Shown here: one piece after another, positions 34,087-45,440 of the stretch | How the letters are laid out: each line of letters opens with the position of its first letter | Numbering within the stretch: position 1 is the stretch's first letter | NCBI GenBank assembly: GCA_032173965.1 | Contig: CM063290.1 | Location: 2,418,001 to 2,482,000, forward strand | Source: Sitta carolinensis | Taxonomy: Eukaryota; Chordata; Aves; Passeriformes; Sittidae | Length of the DNA stretch: 64,000 nt | Direction: 5' to 3' | Notes under the pieces: generated by a model | What the model was told of the DNA's origin: nothing | Seen by the model: only the letters and a program-made list of their open reading frames with translations | The model's database searches: none | Position numbers and translations under genes: made by a program

Positions 34087-34890
34087 CTGGATGGGCTCGC
34101 ACAAAATCTCTGCCCTCATTCCAGAGGGATGGAGAGGTTTGAGAGAGGGGTTTACAGACCTCTGCCTCATCCAGAGGAGGGGAGGTTGAGAAGAGGTTTT
34201 TACAGAATCCTCTGCCCTCATTCCAGAGGGATGGGAGTTTGAGGAGAGAAGGGGTTTACAGAATCTGCCCTCATTCAGAGGATGGAGAGGTTAGAGGCGG
34301 GTTTTTACAGAATCCTCTGCCCTCATTCCAGAGGGATGGAGAGGTTTGAGAAGGGGTTTTTACAGAATCCTCTGCCTTCAGTCCAGGGGGATGGAGGAAT
34401 GGGTGGATTTGAGGAGGAGGTTTTTACAGAATCCTCTGCCTTCCTTCCAGGGGAATGGTGGATTTGAGGAGGGAAGGGTTTTTTACAGAATCCTCTGCCT
34501 TCCTTCCAGGGGAATGGGTGGATTTGAGGAGGGAAGGGTTTTTACAGAATCCTCTGCCTTCCTTCCAGAGGGATGGGGATGGTGAATTTGAGGAGGGAAG
34601 GTTTTTTACAGATCTTGCTTCCTTCCAGGATGGATGAGGAAGTTTTTTCAAATCTCTGCCTTCCTTCCAGGGGAATGGGTGGATTTGAGGAGGGAAGGGT
34701 TTTTACAGAATCTTCTGCCTTCCTTCCAGAGGGATGGAGGAAATGGGGAGTTTGAGGAGAGAAGGAGTTTTTTACAGAATCCTCTGCCTTCCTTCCAGGG
34801 GTAATGGGTGGATTTGAGGAGGGAAAGGGTTTTTACAGAATCCTCTGCCTTCCTTCCAGGGAATGGGTGGATTTGAGGAGGGCAGGAGTT
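34087..34890. repeat. Minisatellite, units about 50-65 bp, about 14 copies
   Basis: A typical unit reads TTTTTACAGAATCCTCTGCC, then TTCCTTCCAGGGGAATGGGT, then GGATTTGAGGAGGGAAGGG (about 60 bp). Left-hand units are shorter and read CCCTCATTCCAGAGGGATGG. Each unit has two pyrimidine-AG points. Short frames across the array are by-products. Confidence 0.93.
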
Positions 34891-36000
34891 TTGGCCCCCC
34901 CTGATCTTTGGCACTTGGCTGTCTCTGGCTGCAGGCAGCTGCTGGATTCCATGGCTGGGGCTGGGCTGGGCTGCAGCACAAACTCGCTTGTTGTGTGATT
35001 TTTAACTCAAGGTTGATCATTTGTGATTCTGAGCACACCAGGGGCTCTCCTGCCTGGAGCCTTTGAGCACAGGTGAAGTTCAGGGTGGGGATTCAGCTGC
35101 AGAGGAAGGATTTCACTGTTTCAAATCCAGTCAGCTGTGCCCACTCACCTGGATTATTGGCCACATCACAAATGCTGAGGCTTCTCTTATTCCCACTGCA
35201 GGGTAAAGGTGTTTTCCATGCACACTTTATCCTCTGTGGTGCTCCCTGAGAGGCTCTCAGCTGGGAGGAATTGATGCTAAAGCTTGTTCTTCTCCAAAAA
35301 AGTCATGGAGGCCTTTTGCTCCAGGCCAGGGATCAGAGAAAACCAACAGTGAATCAAAGCTGGCAGGTGAGAAGAAATAATTTTCCCTTCTCCACATCCA
35401 TAAGAATTCTCAGTAGAAGTGAATTCACTGAATGCCATCAGTCAGTTTTGTTTCTTCAAAAAGCCTTGTTCAGAGCCTGCACAATGATGTTCCAAATCTT
35501 CCCACTTGCCCATCAGCTATGTTAATTTATTATTATTTACCATAATGTAATTCTAACTCCAATTAACTTATAATTAATAAGCACTTGACATTTTCAGACT
35601 ACTTCAGAATTAATCCTCTCGACGTGCCTCTAAGTAGTTGTTGTTGGTAAAGAGGAGAGAACCAATTTTCAGATTATTCCTATTTATTGAAATGAAATCT
35701 CTCACAAGGGGGAGAAAACAGAAAATGCAGGGAGTGAGAGCCCATCTCAGAAGCTGGACCAGTGGGAATGAAGGTGGGTGGGGGGCGTTGGTGGAGCTGG
35801 AGCAGGCAGTGCTGCCCTTGGGGCAGGGTGAGTTTGGGCAGGCAGAGGGAATTCCAAGGGGCTGCAGGACTCGTGGGTTGGGGTCTCCAAAGCCTGGGCT
35901 GCCCCTCTGGCTGGGAGAGGCACCACTGGCTCTTTCTCTTGGGCTTGGTTGGAGAGGCTTCAGGGGCACCTTCCTCCTTGTGAGAGCCCAGAGCCCAGGA
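34891..36000. other. Unique noncoding DNA
   Basis: About 1.1 kb with no identified repeat family. The 35510-35610 part is AT-rich with TTATTATT and TTAATAA words. No exon is recognised. Confidence 0.45.
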
Positions 36001-36493
36001 TGCCTTCTGCAGGCTGAGCTGGAGCAGAGAGCAGCCAGGGCAAAAGGAGAAAGCAGGGATTGATTGAAAGGGATTGATTGAAAGGGATTGATTAAAATGG
36101 ATTGATTAAAAGGAGTTTATTGATAGGGATTTATTAAAGGCCTCTCTGGGCACACCTGGGCAGTGCCCACACCCAGGGGGAACCCAAAATGGTCCCAAAA
36201 TGGACCCAAGGCACGAGGGCTCACACTTTGATAAGTTCTGGTCCTTTGCACACTGGAGTTCATTGTGCAATTGCAGCTCCAGGGTATGCAGCTCCATCCT
36301 CCTGGTTTTTAATTCTCACTTCACTGTGGGTTTTGTTCTTGGGGTGGAAGTTGTCCTTGGTCCCAGGCTGGAGCAGGAATTGTTTTGTCTCCCTGCTCTG
36401 TGAGGAGAGCTCAGCAGCACTGAATATGAAACATAAAACTCCCCACTAAACCAGCCAGAATATAAAATATAAAAGCTAAACCTTAAGGCATCA
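36001..36493 (-). mobile_element. Solo LTR, same family as 9842-10301
   Basis: A TG...CA block of 493 bp is collinear with the LTR at 9842. Shared features are GGCTGAGCTGGAGCAGAGAG, the tail of ATTAAA/TTTATT words, CTCTCTGGGCACACCTGGGC, AGTGCCCACACCCAGGGGGA, CACTTTGATAAGTTCTGGTC, ATGCAGCTCCATCCTC, GGAAGTTGTCCTTGGTCCCA and the CTTAAGGCATCA end. No internal retroviral sequence is present. Direct repeats at the edges are unclear (CAGGA and CAGAG). Confidence 0.85.
36058..36142. repeat. 14-bp tandem amplification inside the LTR
   Basis: GGGATTGATTGAAA and close variants (TGGATTGATTAAAA, GGGATTTATTAAAG) occur about six times where the LTR at 9842 has about three. On the element's own strand these words include AATAAA polyadenylation-type signals. 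Confidence 0.8.
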
Positions 36494-38633
36494 CAGAGGG
36501 CCCTGGTTGTGCTGCCAGCAGCACTGCAGCTCTGTGTGCACCCCCAGGCACCTCACAGAACCCCAGGGCACCCCACAGGGATATTCTGTGCTTCAGGAAT
36601 GCCAGGGATGGTGGCACCAGGGCTGGGATCGTCCACGCCCTGTGCTGAGAGTGCTCTGCACACCCTGGGCTGACCCAAATCTTCAGTGTTGGGATCCCAA
36701 CTGTGTCACTGTGTTGGTGTGGGCTGACTACTTGAGAGGTTTCACAGACAATATTCTAAGATTTTTCTTTAATTATTATTTTAAAATATTTTTATTATTA
36801 GCTTTATTATTACATTAGTATTTATTTTCTTATTTATTTTCATATTTTTTTATATTTTTCTTTTTTCTTATTATTTATTTAACTTTTATTTTATCATTTA
36901 TTTTGTTATTATTACTCTTTGGGGGGATGCCTGTCCTGTTTCCTGCCTGTCCCAGCCCAAGGACAGGTTTCCTTGGTGGCTGAAGCATTCCCAGCTCCTG
37001 CAGCACAGGCTGCAGCTCAGTTCCTTCTCCCCTTGCTAAAATCCTCCTTGCTGCTCTCCTCCTCTCCTTGGTTGTTATTCCCTGGAATTCCCATGGTTAA
37101 GCACAAACAGGATCTTGGGGAGATGTGACAGCTGGGGGAATGTGCTGGCCTGAACTGGAATTTACTTATTTTTTTAATTTATATTTGATTATATATTTAC
37201 TTTTTATCATTTATATCCATCACTCTGGGTTTGCTGTCTGCTGTTTCTAATTCCCAGGCAGAGAGGGTGCCCAGCTGTCCTGCTAGGGTCACTGCCATCC
37301 CCAAAGGCCTCTGCTGCTCCTGCAATCCTTACATTCTCCTCTCCCACCAGGAAAAACATCCTGGCAATCCATATTTTTCTCATGTCTGTGAAGGAAAGAC
37401 CAAACCACACAAATCACTGCGTATTTTAACCGGGGTGGGTAATTTTCCAATTTTTTTGGTCAGCCTACAATTGACAAATCAGTTTTTCAGAGAGCCTTAA
37501 CTTGAGAGACCAATTCATCACTTGGACATAATAGGAGGGAAAAAAAAAATCCCTCTAATAAATCAATTTTAACGGGTCAAAGCTGTAATCCTTTCACTTT
37601 TGCACTCCCTGGAGATACCCAATGCCGCTGCTATTTAAAAAACAAACAAGCAGCTCACTATTGACTTCAGTCAGGACTAGATAAGACCCAATCTATGCAG
37701 GAGCAAGAAAATTCTTGCAGGAGATGTAGAATATAAGAGAAGTAGATTATCAGCCGTGCAGAGCTATTTCTCCCTTGAAATAAAAACAGATTAGCATGCC
37801 AGCTTCCAAATCAATAACTCCAGTTTAACTTTCCCCCCAAAAGTTCACTCAGAAAACCTTTCAAAGATTTTTTTTTTTTTTTTTTGCTGTCGTGCTAAGA
37901 TAAAATGTGAAAGCGCCAGCATTTGGTTTCTGGAAGGACAGTGCTTTTATCTTTAATTTGTATTTTAAATTACTTGTATCCTTCAGAATAACAGATGCTT
38001 AATTTATGAATTTTACCTGAACTCCATAGTTTTCATCGGGGTTTTGATGTAAATCTTTCACATGAAGAACCCCAAATATCTGTGACCTCTGAAATCAACT
38101 GCAAAAATCACCCTCTTCTCAATTAACACTCAGTTAAATTGTTCTAAGCTTTAATAACAAATCCACTGAATTTGGAATGCACATGTTTATAGCAGCACCT
38201 AAAGGTGAGATTAATGCCTGGTCAGTTATTGCTTCAGGCACTTTGGATGTGGAGAACTTCAAGTAAAAAATAAAAAAATCCCAAACTCTGTTAACAAAAA
38301 AAAAAAAAAAAATTCATACTGGAGCCCTGAAATAGGAATTCTTTTATTGTCACTGAGCCTGTGATTGATCTTCTTATTACCTTGAGTGACTTAAAAACAA
38401 CAGCAAGGAAAATATCAGCCAAAAAAAAAACAAAAAAAAAAAACAAAAACCAAACCCAGCTCACAGAGACCCAAACAAAAAACCAAAAGGAAAGTTAAAG
38501 ATTTATTTGCAAAGTTTTAGGGCTAAATCTGCACTTTTAAAAACTCCAGATGAATAACGAGCTGAAGGTCGAAGAGGAAGCTGCTAGAAAAGTAAATAAA
38601 TTAAACAAGCCCAAGTTCTTTAATTGTGGAATC

Positions 38634-38669
<36 letters not shown>

Positions 38670-40596
38670 CTTTCCTTGGTTCACTAAATCACTTTTTATG
38701 GCTGGTAAAGATGCAGAATTTTACATCCTGTCCCAAAAATAAACCAGCAGGAGGAAAAGCAGGAATGAAATTTCCTTTGGTCCTTTCCCCTTTCTCCTTC
38801 TCTTTTTAGTCAGTTGATCTAATGAAATCATTTGAGATACTGATTTGTAAGAACCCTCAGCCTGTCCTAGGAAAAAATGAAATTAATAGTGGGATGGCAA
38901 GAAGTGAAATAATGGGATGGCATCGATTTCCTGAGTAATGTAATCCTCGCTTTGCTCTATTTTGGTCACAAGAAACTTTTTCAGAAGAGGAGACTCTGCA
39001 AAAATCCCACCCTCAGAGCCCTTGGATATATAATTTATAAAGAATTCCACGGAAGGGCCTCAATCCCGTGGATCCCTGGGGAATGGGGGAGGAATTAGCT
39101 CAGATTTATCAGGGCTGCTCCTGAATTTCCTCACAAGGTCACATTGGCAACTTCCATAAAAATTTCAAGCTGCCGTGTAACTTTTCCATGTTTAATTCAT
39201 CTCCGGTTCTCTTGCATTTCTTTTCTTTATGCCGGGTCCTAAACCTTTCAACTGATATTATAAAATCTGGGCTGAAATGAGTGTTCTTGAGGGGGGAACC
39301 AATGAGAGCTTGTGGCTGAGATTTGGAAAGATCAGCGTTTAATAGTTGTGCCCATTATCACCTTTGATGTGGGCACTGGAAAAAATAAAGCTGTCTTTCT
39401 CAGTGGACATTAAGTTCAGCTTAATGCAACACAGCAGGAGCCTTAAAATGGCAATGTTTGGCACAAGAGGTGAGGAACTTTTTTTTTTTAAAAAAAATAA
39501 ATTCTGAGCTCATTCACACGCTCTGTAAAACGCTGGAGAGTTCCAGGGTATTTACAGTTTCTGCTCACCTGAAGCCAGAGGGATGCCTCCAGTACACTGG
39601 AAGGATCCTGAATTTTCCAGATATTAGGTGTATAAAATAAATGAATGGCTCAGAGAATATCGGTATTGCTTACCCAGCTGTGCTTGCTTGATTTCCTTCT
39701 TCCCACATGATGCGTTCTCAAAAGTTCTGTCTTACCAGGCTGGAGGGGCTTTAAAATAAGCAGATCTCTGTGGTTTCTCGACATGCCTGGAGGTGCTTAG
39801 TCACAAGCAAGCCCAAGACTAATTGTCTTTTCTAAAAACAAGGGAATCTACACCAGAAGGGGAGGCTCCAAGGGCTTGTTAAGACACTTGCAAGCTGAAG
39901 CAGAAGTTCCCCTAAAAGGCGCCCTATTCAGCACTTCTTTGATGGGTGCCTGGGTAAACAGAACATTCGTGCTACCCAGGCGTTCTGAATCTCGGTGCTT
40001 TTTTGCATCTGCTCATTTCAGGCAGCTCTGCAGAGTGCTGGGGCTGTGCTTGCTGTGCAGTCCGTGCCAGGGCCAGCTGGGTGACAGCTCGGATGGCAGG
40101 GTGGCAGCAAAGCTGAGCGGCAGGGTTATTGTCTGCAGGCTCGGGTGCTGCTCACACACACCCCCTCGAACGGTGTCAGCCCCACATCGAGCTCTTTGCT
40201 GGTCATTAAAGCCCTGCTACTCTCCCAACCAACACTGGAGGGGAGTTTGCATCCCGTAATGAGCTCGGAGTGTCCATGAGAGAGCATCAGATAAAATCGG
40301 GGACAGCAGGCTCTTGGGGAGGGGAGAAACAGCACAAGTGCTCAGCAAAATGTAGTGAAAGGTGTTGTGGGTGGCGAGAGAGGTGTAGAAACCCCAGCCC
40401 TGCAGAAACAAGAGGGGAAAAGCAACATCACTTGATTTGTTGGGATAGTTGGGGCTACAAAATATCACTAAAAGCAGGAAATCTCAATCCCAAAGGTGCT
40501 CCTGAGCCAGAGGGAAGAGAATCCTGTTTGCTTTGCTCTGGACTAAGAGTTGCTGTTAAGTAGCATTTAATAGTAGTGATTTAAACTGGAATAGTG
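36494..40596. other. Unique noncoding DNA with AT-rich simple sequence
   Basis: No gene is recognised. Low-complexity ATT-rich DNA lies at 36765-36915 and 37165-37215, A-rich runs at 38295 and 38420-38450, and a T run of 31 at 38639-38669. The 37560-38250 part is repeat-free and AT-rich in conserved-element style (for example attgacttcagtcaggacta). Confidence 0.4.
38639..38669. repeat. Poly-T tract, 31 bp
   Basis: An uninterrupted T run. It could be the tail of an unrecognised - strand retrocopy, but no body is visible to its right, so simple slippage is more likely. Confidence 0.9.
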
Positions 40597-40820
40597 CAGG
40601 GTTGGGTTGGATATGGGGAAGGAATTCCTGGCTGTGAAGGTGGGGAGGGACTGGGCTGGAATTCCCAGGGCAGCTGTGGCTGCCCCTGGATCCCTGGCAG
40701 TGTCCAAGGCTAGGCTGGACACTGGGACTGGAGCAGCTGGGACAGTGGGAGGTGTCCCTGCCATGGCAGGAGTTTGGGATTACAACTTCCATGTCCCAAC
40801 CCAGACCATTCCATGATTTA
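40597..40820 (+). mobile_element. CR1 LINE 3' end
   Basis: 'gggaaggaattcctggctgt', 'gggactgggctggaattccc', 'agggcagctgtggctgcccc', 'tggatccctggcagtgtcca', 'aggctaggctggacactggg' and 'gtccctgccatggcagg' follow, then 'cagaccattccatgattta'. This is the best-preserved sense CR1 here after 21976. Confidence 0.92.
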
Positions 40821-40933
40821 GGGCAGTGGACAGTAATGCACCACGGGTGCTTTGCAGGGAGAACATAAACCAGAAAGCCCAAGGTCAGGTTGGTCACTAA
40901 AGTGAATTTTCTCACTGGCTGATGTGGTGACCC

Positions 40934-41768
40934 TGATGTCTGGAGAGCTCCCTGGGACAGGGGCTGGGCAGGGTTACAGGAATAAAGCAGGGATTTCTTA
41001 AAAGGCTTCAAAGGATTCACCTTGGGCAGTGCAGGAGCCTGGCCAGGGCTACACCCAGGATGGACCCAAGTCAGGAGTTTTCCCCCTTTGCTCAGCTCTG
41101 CTCCATTTCCATGCTGGGTTCATTGTCCAATCCCAGCCCCAGGGGATGCAGTCCCACCCTCCCAGATTCTCTCCTCAGTTCCTGCTCTTGGCACTTTTTG
41201 GGGCCAGAGCTGCAGCAGTGCCCTTGGTTCTGGGGCTGGAAAGGATTGTTCTGTGCCTTGGTTCTGGGCTGGAAAAGGATTGTTCTGTGCCCTTGGTTCT
41301 GGAAAAGGATTGTTCTGTGCCCTTGGCTCTGGAAAAGGATTGTTCTGTGTCCTTGGTTCTGGAAAAGGATTGTTCTGTGCCCTTGGCTCTGGAAAAGGAT
41401 TGTTCTGTGTCCTTGGCTCTGGAAAAGGATTGTTCTGTGCCCTTGGCTCTGGAAAAGGATTGTTCTGTGCCTTGGCTCTGGAAAAGGATTGTTCTGTGTC
41501 CTTGGCTCTGGAAAAGGATTGTTCTGTGTCCTTGGCTCTGGAAAAGGATTGTTCTGTGCCTTGGTTCTGGAAAAGGATTGTTCTGTGCCCTTGGTTCTGG
41601 AAAAGGATTGTTCTGTGCCCTTGGTTCTGGAAAAGGATTGTTCTGTGTCCTGAGCTGGGAGGGGAACTCGCTGACACTTTCTGTGGAGTTCAGAGTCACT
41701 CCCCAGAGCAGTGCAGAGTCTGGAATATATAAATATAAAAAATAGGAAAGCTGAAATTTGAGGCATCA
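40934..41768 (-). mobile_element. LTR expanded by an internal minisatellite
   Basis: Outside the array it is collinear with the LTRs at 9842 and 36001: 'aataaagcagggatttctta', 'gggcagtgcaggagcctggc', 'ttccatgctgggttcattgt', 'ggggatgcagtcccaccctc', then after the array 'gtgcagagtctggaatatat', 'aggaaagctgaaatttgagg' and CATCA. It starts TG and ends CA. The length is 835 bp against 460-490 bp for its relatives, nearly all of the excess being the 30-bp array. Confidence 0.75.
41221..41650. repeat. 30-bp minisatellite, about 14 copies, within the LTR
   Basis: The unit is CCCTTGGTTCTGGAAAAGGA then TTGTTCTGTG, 30 bp, with GGTTCT/GGCTCT and GTGCCC/GTGTCC/GTGCC variants. It grew from the LTR segment that reads 'gtccttggtcccaggctgga' in the copy at 36001. 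The frames through it (up to 238 codons) are by-products. Confidence 0.95.
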
Positions 41769-42329
41769 TCCCCCAGTGTCTGGTGGCACCTGGGTCACTG
41801 CAGTGTCCCTGTGACTCTGGCAGCTCTGAGTGTGACTGGTTTTACTGGGACCCGTGTCGGTGGACACCCCCACCTGCATGGACATGAATCCTCATGGAAA
41901 TAAATCTTCAGATGGATTATTTGAGGTCTTTGAGGTTTTTAATGTGCCCTGAGTGAGCAGGTGCAGCAGTTGGACTCCAGCTGGGGTGGTTGTTCCAACA
42001 TAGCTGAGCTCCTTGGAGATACACAAAGCTGCTTTCTCAGGGCAGCTGTTTCCGTGGAAAATCTGGCTAAAGCAGGAAGATTTGTCTTAATTTTCCCACT
42101 CCAGAGATTCTCTGTTGCCTCTTCTCAGGTCAGCACTTCCCTTGCAGTTTGTCAGCTGCTGTGGCTGCAGCAGCTGCAGGTGCCTGTGGGGTGGGTTTAG
42201 TTTAAGAAGAGCTTTTTCCTGGCACTCTGTTCTGGTGCTCCTCCACAGAGAGAGGGAATCCTCCACCAGGATTGTGTGCTGTGGTTTATCAGGAAAAGAT
42301 CTGGGAGGTTGTTCAGGAAATTCTTTGTT
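41769..42329. other. Unique noncoding DNA
   Basis: No gene or repeat family is recognised. A CTGCAG-rich patch lies near 42155-42185. Confidence 0.45.
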
Positions 42330-42539
42330 CATAAAATCATGGGATGGTTTGGTTTGGAGGGGACATCCAAGGCCATCTCTTTCCTCTCTCCACCTTCTCT
42401 AGACCAGGTTGCTCCAGGTCCCAGCCTGGCCTTGAACACTTTCAGGGAGTTTTTCCTCAGACAATTTCTTTGGAAATTGTGGATTTTACCTTACCCCCAT
42501 CGAAATTGCACCTTCAGTGTGTTAAGGTATAAAGCCCCA
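42330..42539 (-). mobile_element. CR1 LINE 3' fragment
   Basis: 'cataaaatcatgggatggtt', 'tggtttggaggggacatcca', 'aggccatctctttcc', 'agaccaggttgctccaggtc' and 'cagcctggccttgaacactt' follow, then 'ttcctcagacaatttctttg' and 'taaggtataaagcccc'. All in the order of a reverse-complemented CR1. Confidence 0.9.
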
Positions 42540-44120
42540 TAGCAGCAGCAGGTCTGTGACCTCCAGGTGTGATTTCCAGTTGGTTTTCATGACCAGATGG
42601 AAAATAAATGAATGAACCCATTTCTGTGTCTCTCCTGCAAGTTCCTGTTTCCCCACTTTGTGGAACTGGGGATGCTCAGGTTGCTCTGGAGCTGGGCTGG
42701 AATTTTCAGTTGCCCAGGAGGTGATGAATGGAACAATCCTTGGAGCTAAATATGGTGAGCATGTTCAATTGCAAAGATTGAGGGAATCTCAGAGAATTCC
42801 CTTGCCCCTGGAAGAACCTATTGGTTCCTTATAACATGGAGAAAAACTTGGCAATTAAAGCTAAAATATATCCACAAAGGAAATAATTAAAAAAAATATT
42901 ATTTGTTTATGCTAATCCATTGAAGAGCAAGATGGGTGTAAGCCCTGCTCAGCTCATAATTATTCTGTATTGTGCAAAAATGACCACAATTTGTCTAATT
43001 AGTAGAAACACAAGCTCAGATGACTTGCTAGGGAATGTTTTGTGGTATTTCAGTGTTGCAGAGTGTTTGGGATTTGAGAATTCATTTGATTAATGCACAG
43101 GGAGGTGATGCAGACATATGGATTCATGGCAGTAAATAATGCTAAGTAAAGCTTGAAATGCAAATAATTTCATTTTTGTTATAATGCAATTAAGCAGCCT
43201 TTAGTGCCAGGCTTAATTCCTCCAAACTCCTCCTCTTTAATCCTCACAGAAGCTGTAAAAGAGTTTTGCTAAAACCAGAGCCTTGCTCTGCACATCTTTT
43301 GTCAAGAGTTTTGCAGGGAAGGCAGTAAATGTTGCTGTGAGCTAAAGGAGACAGAGAGGCTTTGGTTGGTGCAATTAAAGATCAGCTTTGTCATAATCAT
43401 AAACCAGGATTTCAAGGTCCTGGCCGTAGGCTGCTCTGTCTTCATTAATAAATTATGGTCCTGACTGCAAAGTTTAATTATTTGCAAGGTTTTGTTTTTT
43501 TTTTATTATTATTTTTCCCCTCTTTAGAGTGACGCTCCCCACTCTGATACTGGTGGAGGGAAAGAAAACAATCCCAATTCCAGCTTGTCCAGAGGTCCAC
43601 ATATATCAAAGCACATCCTAATGAGTTTTGTGTTTAAAATTTTATATCATCCATCTGTAACATTTCAGGACTGTGGCCTTTGGCTCCTGTTCCTGAGAAG
43701 TGCTGGGCTGGAGGTGGGGAGCACAGGCAGGGGCAGCTTCTCTGCTCACATTTTGTCTGATTGGCACAGAAAAGTCATTAAAGGAGAGCTTCCAGAATTC
43801 AGAGCTAAAAGTTCATCCCCAAAGTTGTTCATCAGCAGCAAGAAACGGCTCCTGAGCTCTGCCAGTGAGAGTTATGGGGCAGGGAACCATAAAGGTGTCA
43901 CAGAGGGGACTTTTAGTGCCCAGTGTGGCTGAGAGGCCCCTGGTTAACAGGAATTTTAAGGGATCCAGCTGAGAAAAAACTTCCTCAAATCACAGGATAT
44001 TTCCACCCAGTATTTGGGAATATAAATTGTTAATTGGAGCAAACGGCTCCAATTAGTTTGAAACTGTTCTAGTGAAAATGGAAACCCAGATATCTGGGAG
44101 TGGGATGAACAGATGAGAAG

Positions 44121-44163
<43 letters not shown>

Positions 44164-44984
44164 GTTCCCTTCCGGAATTATTTAGGATATTGACAGGAGG
44201 AAGGAACTGCTCAGTAGTTTTCCCCACGTTCATAATGCAAGGTGAGCAGTAAATACAATTTCTTAGCTCAGCCCCCTGATTTATGGCTTCATTAATGAAA
44301 GGGATGGGATTTCTTTCGGTCATTACTTATTCAAATAGTTTGGAGAAAATATATGTTTTAAGTCAGATGCAGTGGAATTTCTAATGAAGCCTCCAGAGAC
44401 ACATGGAGTGAATATTTAAATAAATGTCTATATATACTGATTCTAGAATAGTTAATATATTGGTAAGGAATAAAAAAAAATTCATCTCAGTCGTACCGTG
44501 CAAGATTTCTAATTCCCTGATGTGATGGATAGAACTAGTGTTCAAGTGCTGAAGTAAAAAAATAATTTAAAATAAAATATGAAGTGTTAAATATATGGAG
44601 TTGTTTTCTGTGGGTGGTACAGTCAGCAAGAGAACTCCTGGGATCAGGGGAAATGTCTGGATTAACAAATCCTGAAGAGGAGAGGTCCAGGGAGCACATC
44701 CAGGATTTGTGGTTGGGTTGGGTTTAGTTTGGGAGCTTTAATGATAATTTTTATTTATTTAAATTTTAATTATATTTAAATAAATATTTTATTTATTTAA
44801 ATAATTATTAAATAAGGAGGAGCAAGCAGCACCTCTGTGATCCATCCACTGATTTTGGGTGCTCTTTCTATAAAAGATCTCCTGCAGCTGGAACAGAGCT
44901 GGACCAGAAAAATAACATTCCCTACCTGCAAAGTGAGGGATTTAACGTTTGAGGTTGTGCCCTCAAGGAAGGAACTGTGGGCCT
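42540..44984. other. Unique noncoding DNA with one microsatellite
   Basis: No gene is recognised. The 43090-43480 part is AT-rich and repeat-free, with a POU-type octamer word ATGCAAAT at 43158-43165, in conserved-element style. AT-rich simple sequence with small palindromes lies at 44745-44815. Confidence 0.4.
44121..44162. repeat. (TCAA)n microsatellite
   Basis: About ten and a half perfect TCAA units. Confidence 0.97.
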
Positions 44985-45100
44985 CCAGGTGTCCCTGGGT
45001 TGGGTTGGGCAGAGCTTGGAGCCGGTCCAGCGAGAGGATGGGAACAGAGAACCTTGAAGGTCCCTTCCACAAACCAGCCTTTGATGCCAGGAGAGCTCAC
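44985..45100 (+). mobile_element. Possible CR1 3' end, cut by the LTR
   Basis: 'gtgtccctgggttgggttgg', 'gcagagcttggagccggtcc' and 'ttgaaggtcccttccacaaa' then 'ccagcct' resemble a sense CR1 3' end. An LTR begins at 45103. The match is weak before the 'gaaggtcccttcca' part. Confidence 0.4.
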
Positions 45101-45102
45101 CC

Positions 45103-45440
45103 TGATGCCTTAAGGTTTAGCTTTTCTATTTTTCAGATTCTGGGCTGGTTTAGTGGGTAGTTTTAGGTTTCATATTCAGTGCTGCTGAGCTCTCTTCACA
45201 GAGCAGGGAGACAAAACAATTCCTTCTCCAGCTTGGGACCAAGGACAACTTCCACCCCAAGAACAAAACCCACAGTGAAGTGAGAATTAAAAACCAGGAG
45301 GATGGAGCTGCATACCCTGGAGCTGTAATTGCACAATGAACTCCAATATTTTAATGGACCAGAACTTATAAAAATGTGAGCGCTCATGACTTGGAGCCCA
45401 TTTTGGGATAATTTCGGGGTGCATCTTCCACCAGCCATCA
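45103..45440 (+). mobile_element. LTR, truncated at its 3' side
   Basis: It starts TGATGCCTTAAGGTTTAGCT, then has ttctgggctggtttagtggg, 'tttcatattcagtgctgctg', 'gagacaaaacaattccttct', 'ccagcttgggaccaaggaca', 'gatggagctgcataccctgg' and 'ggaccagaacttataaaaat'. This is the reverse orientation of the LTRs at 9842 and 36001. The match fades after 45430, before the part with the AATAAA signals. Confidence 0.8.

Noticed and set aside
38639..38669. Poly-T as the tail of a processed pseudogene
   Set aside because: No recognisable gene body or target duplication is visible beside it.
41022..41769. Six overlapping frames of 174-238 codons
   Set aside because: They arise because the 30-bp unit is divisible by three and lacks stops. 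The array sits inside an LTR.
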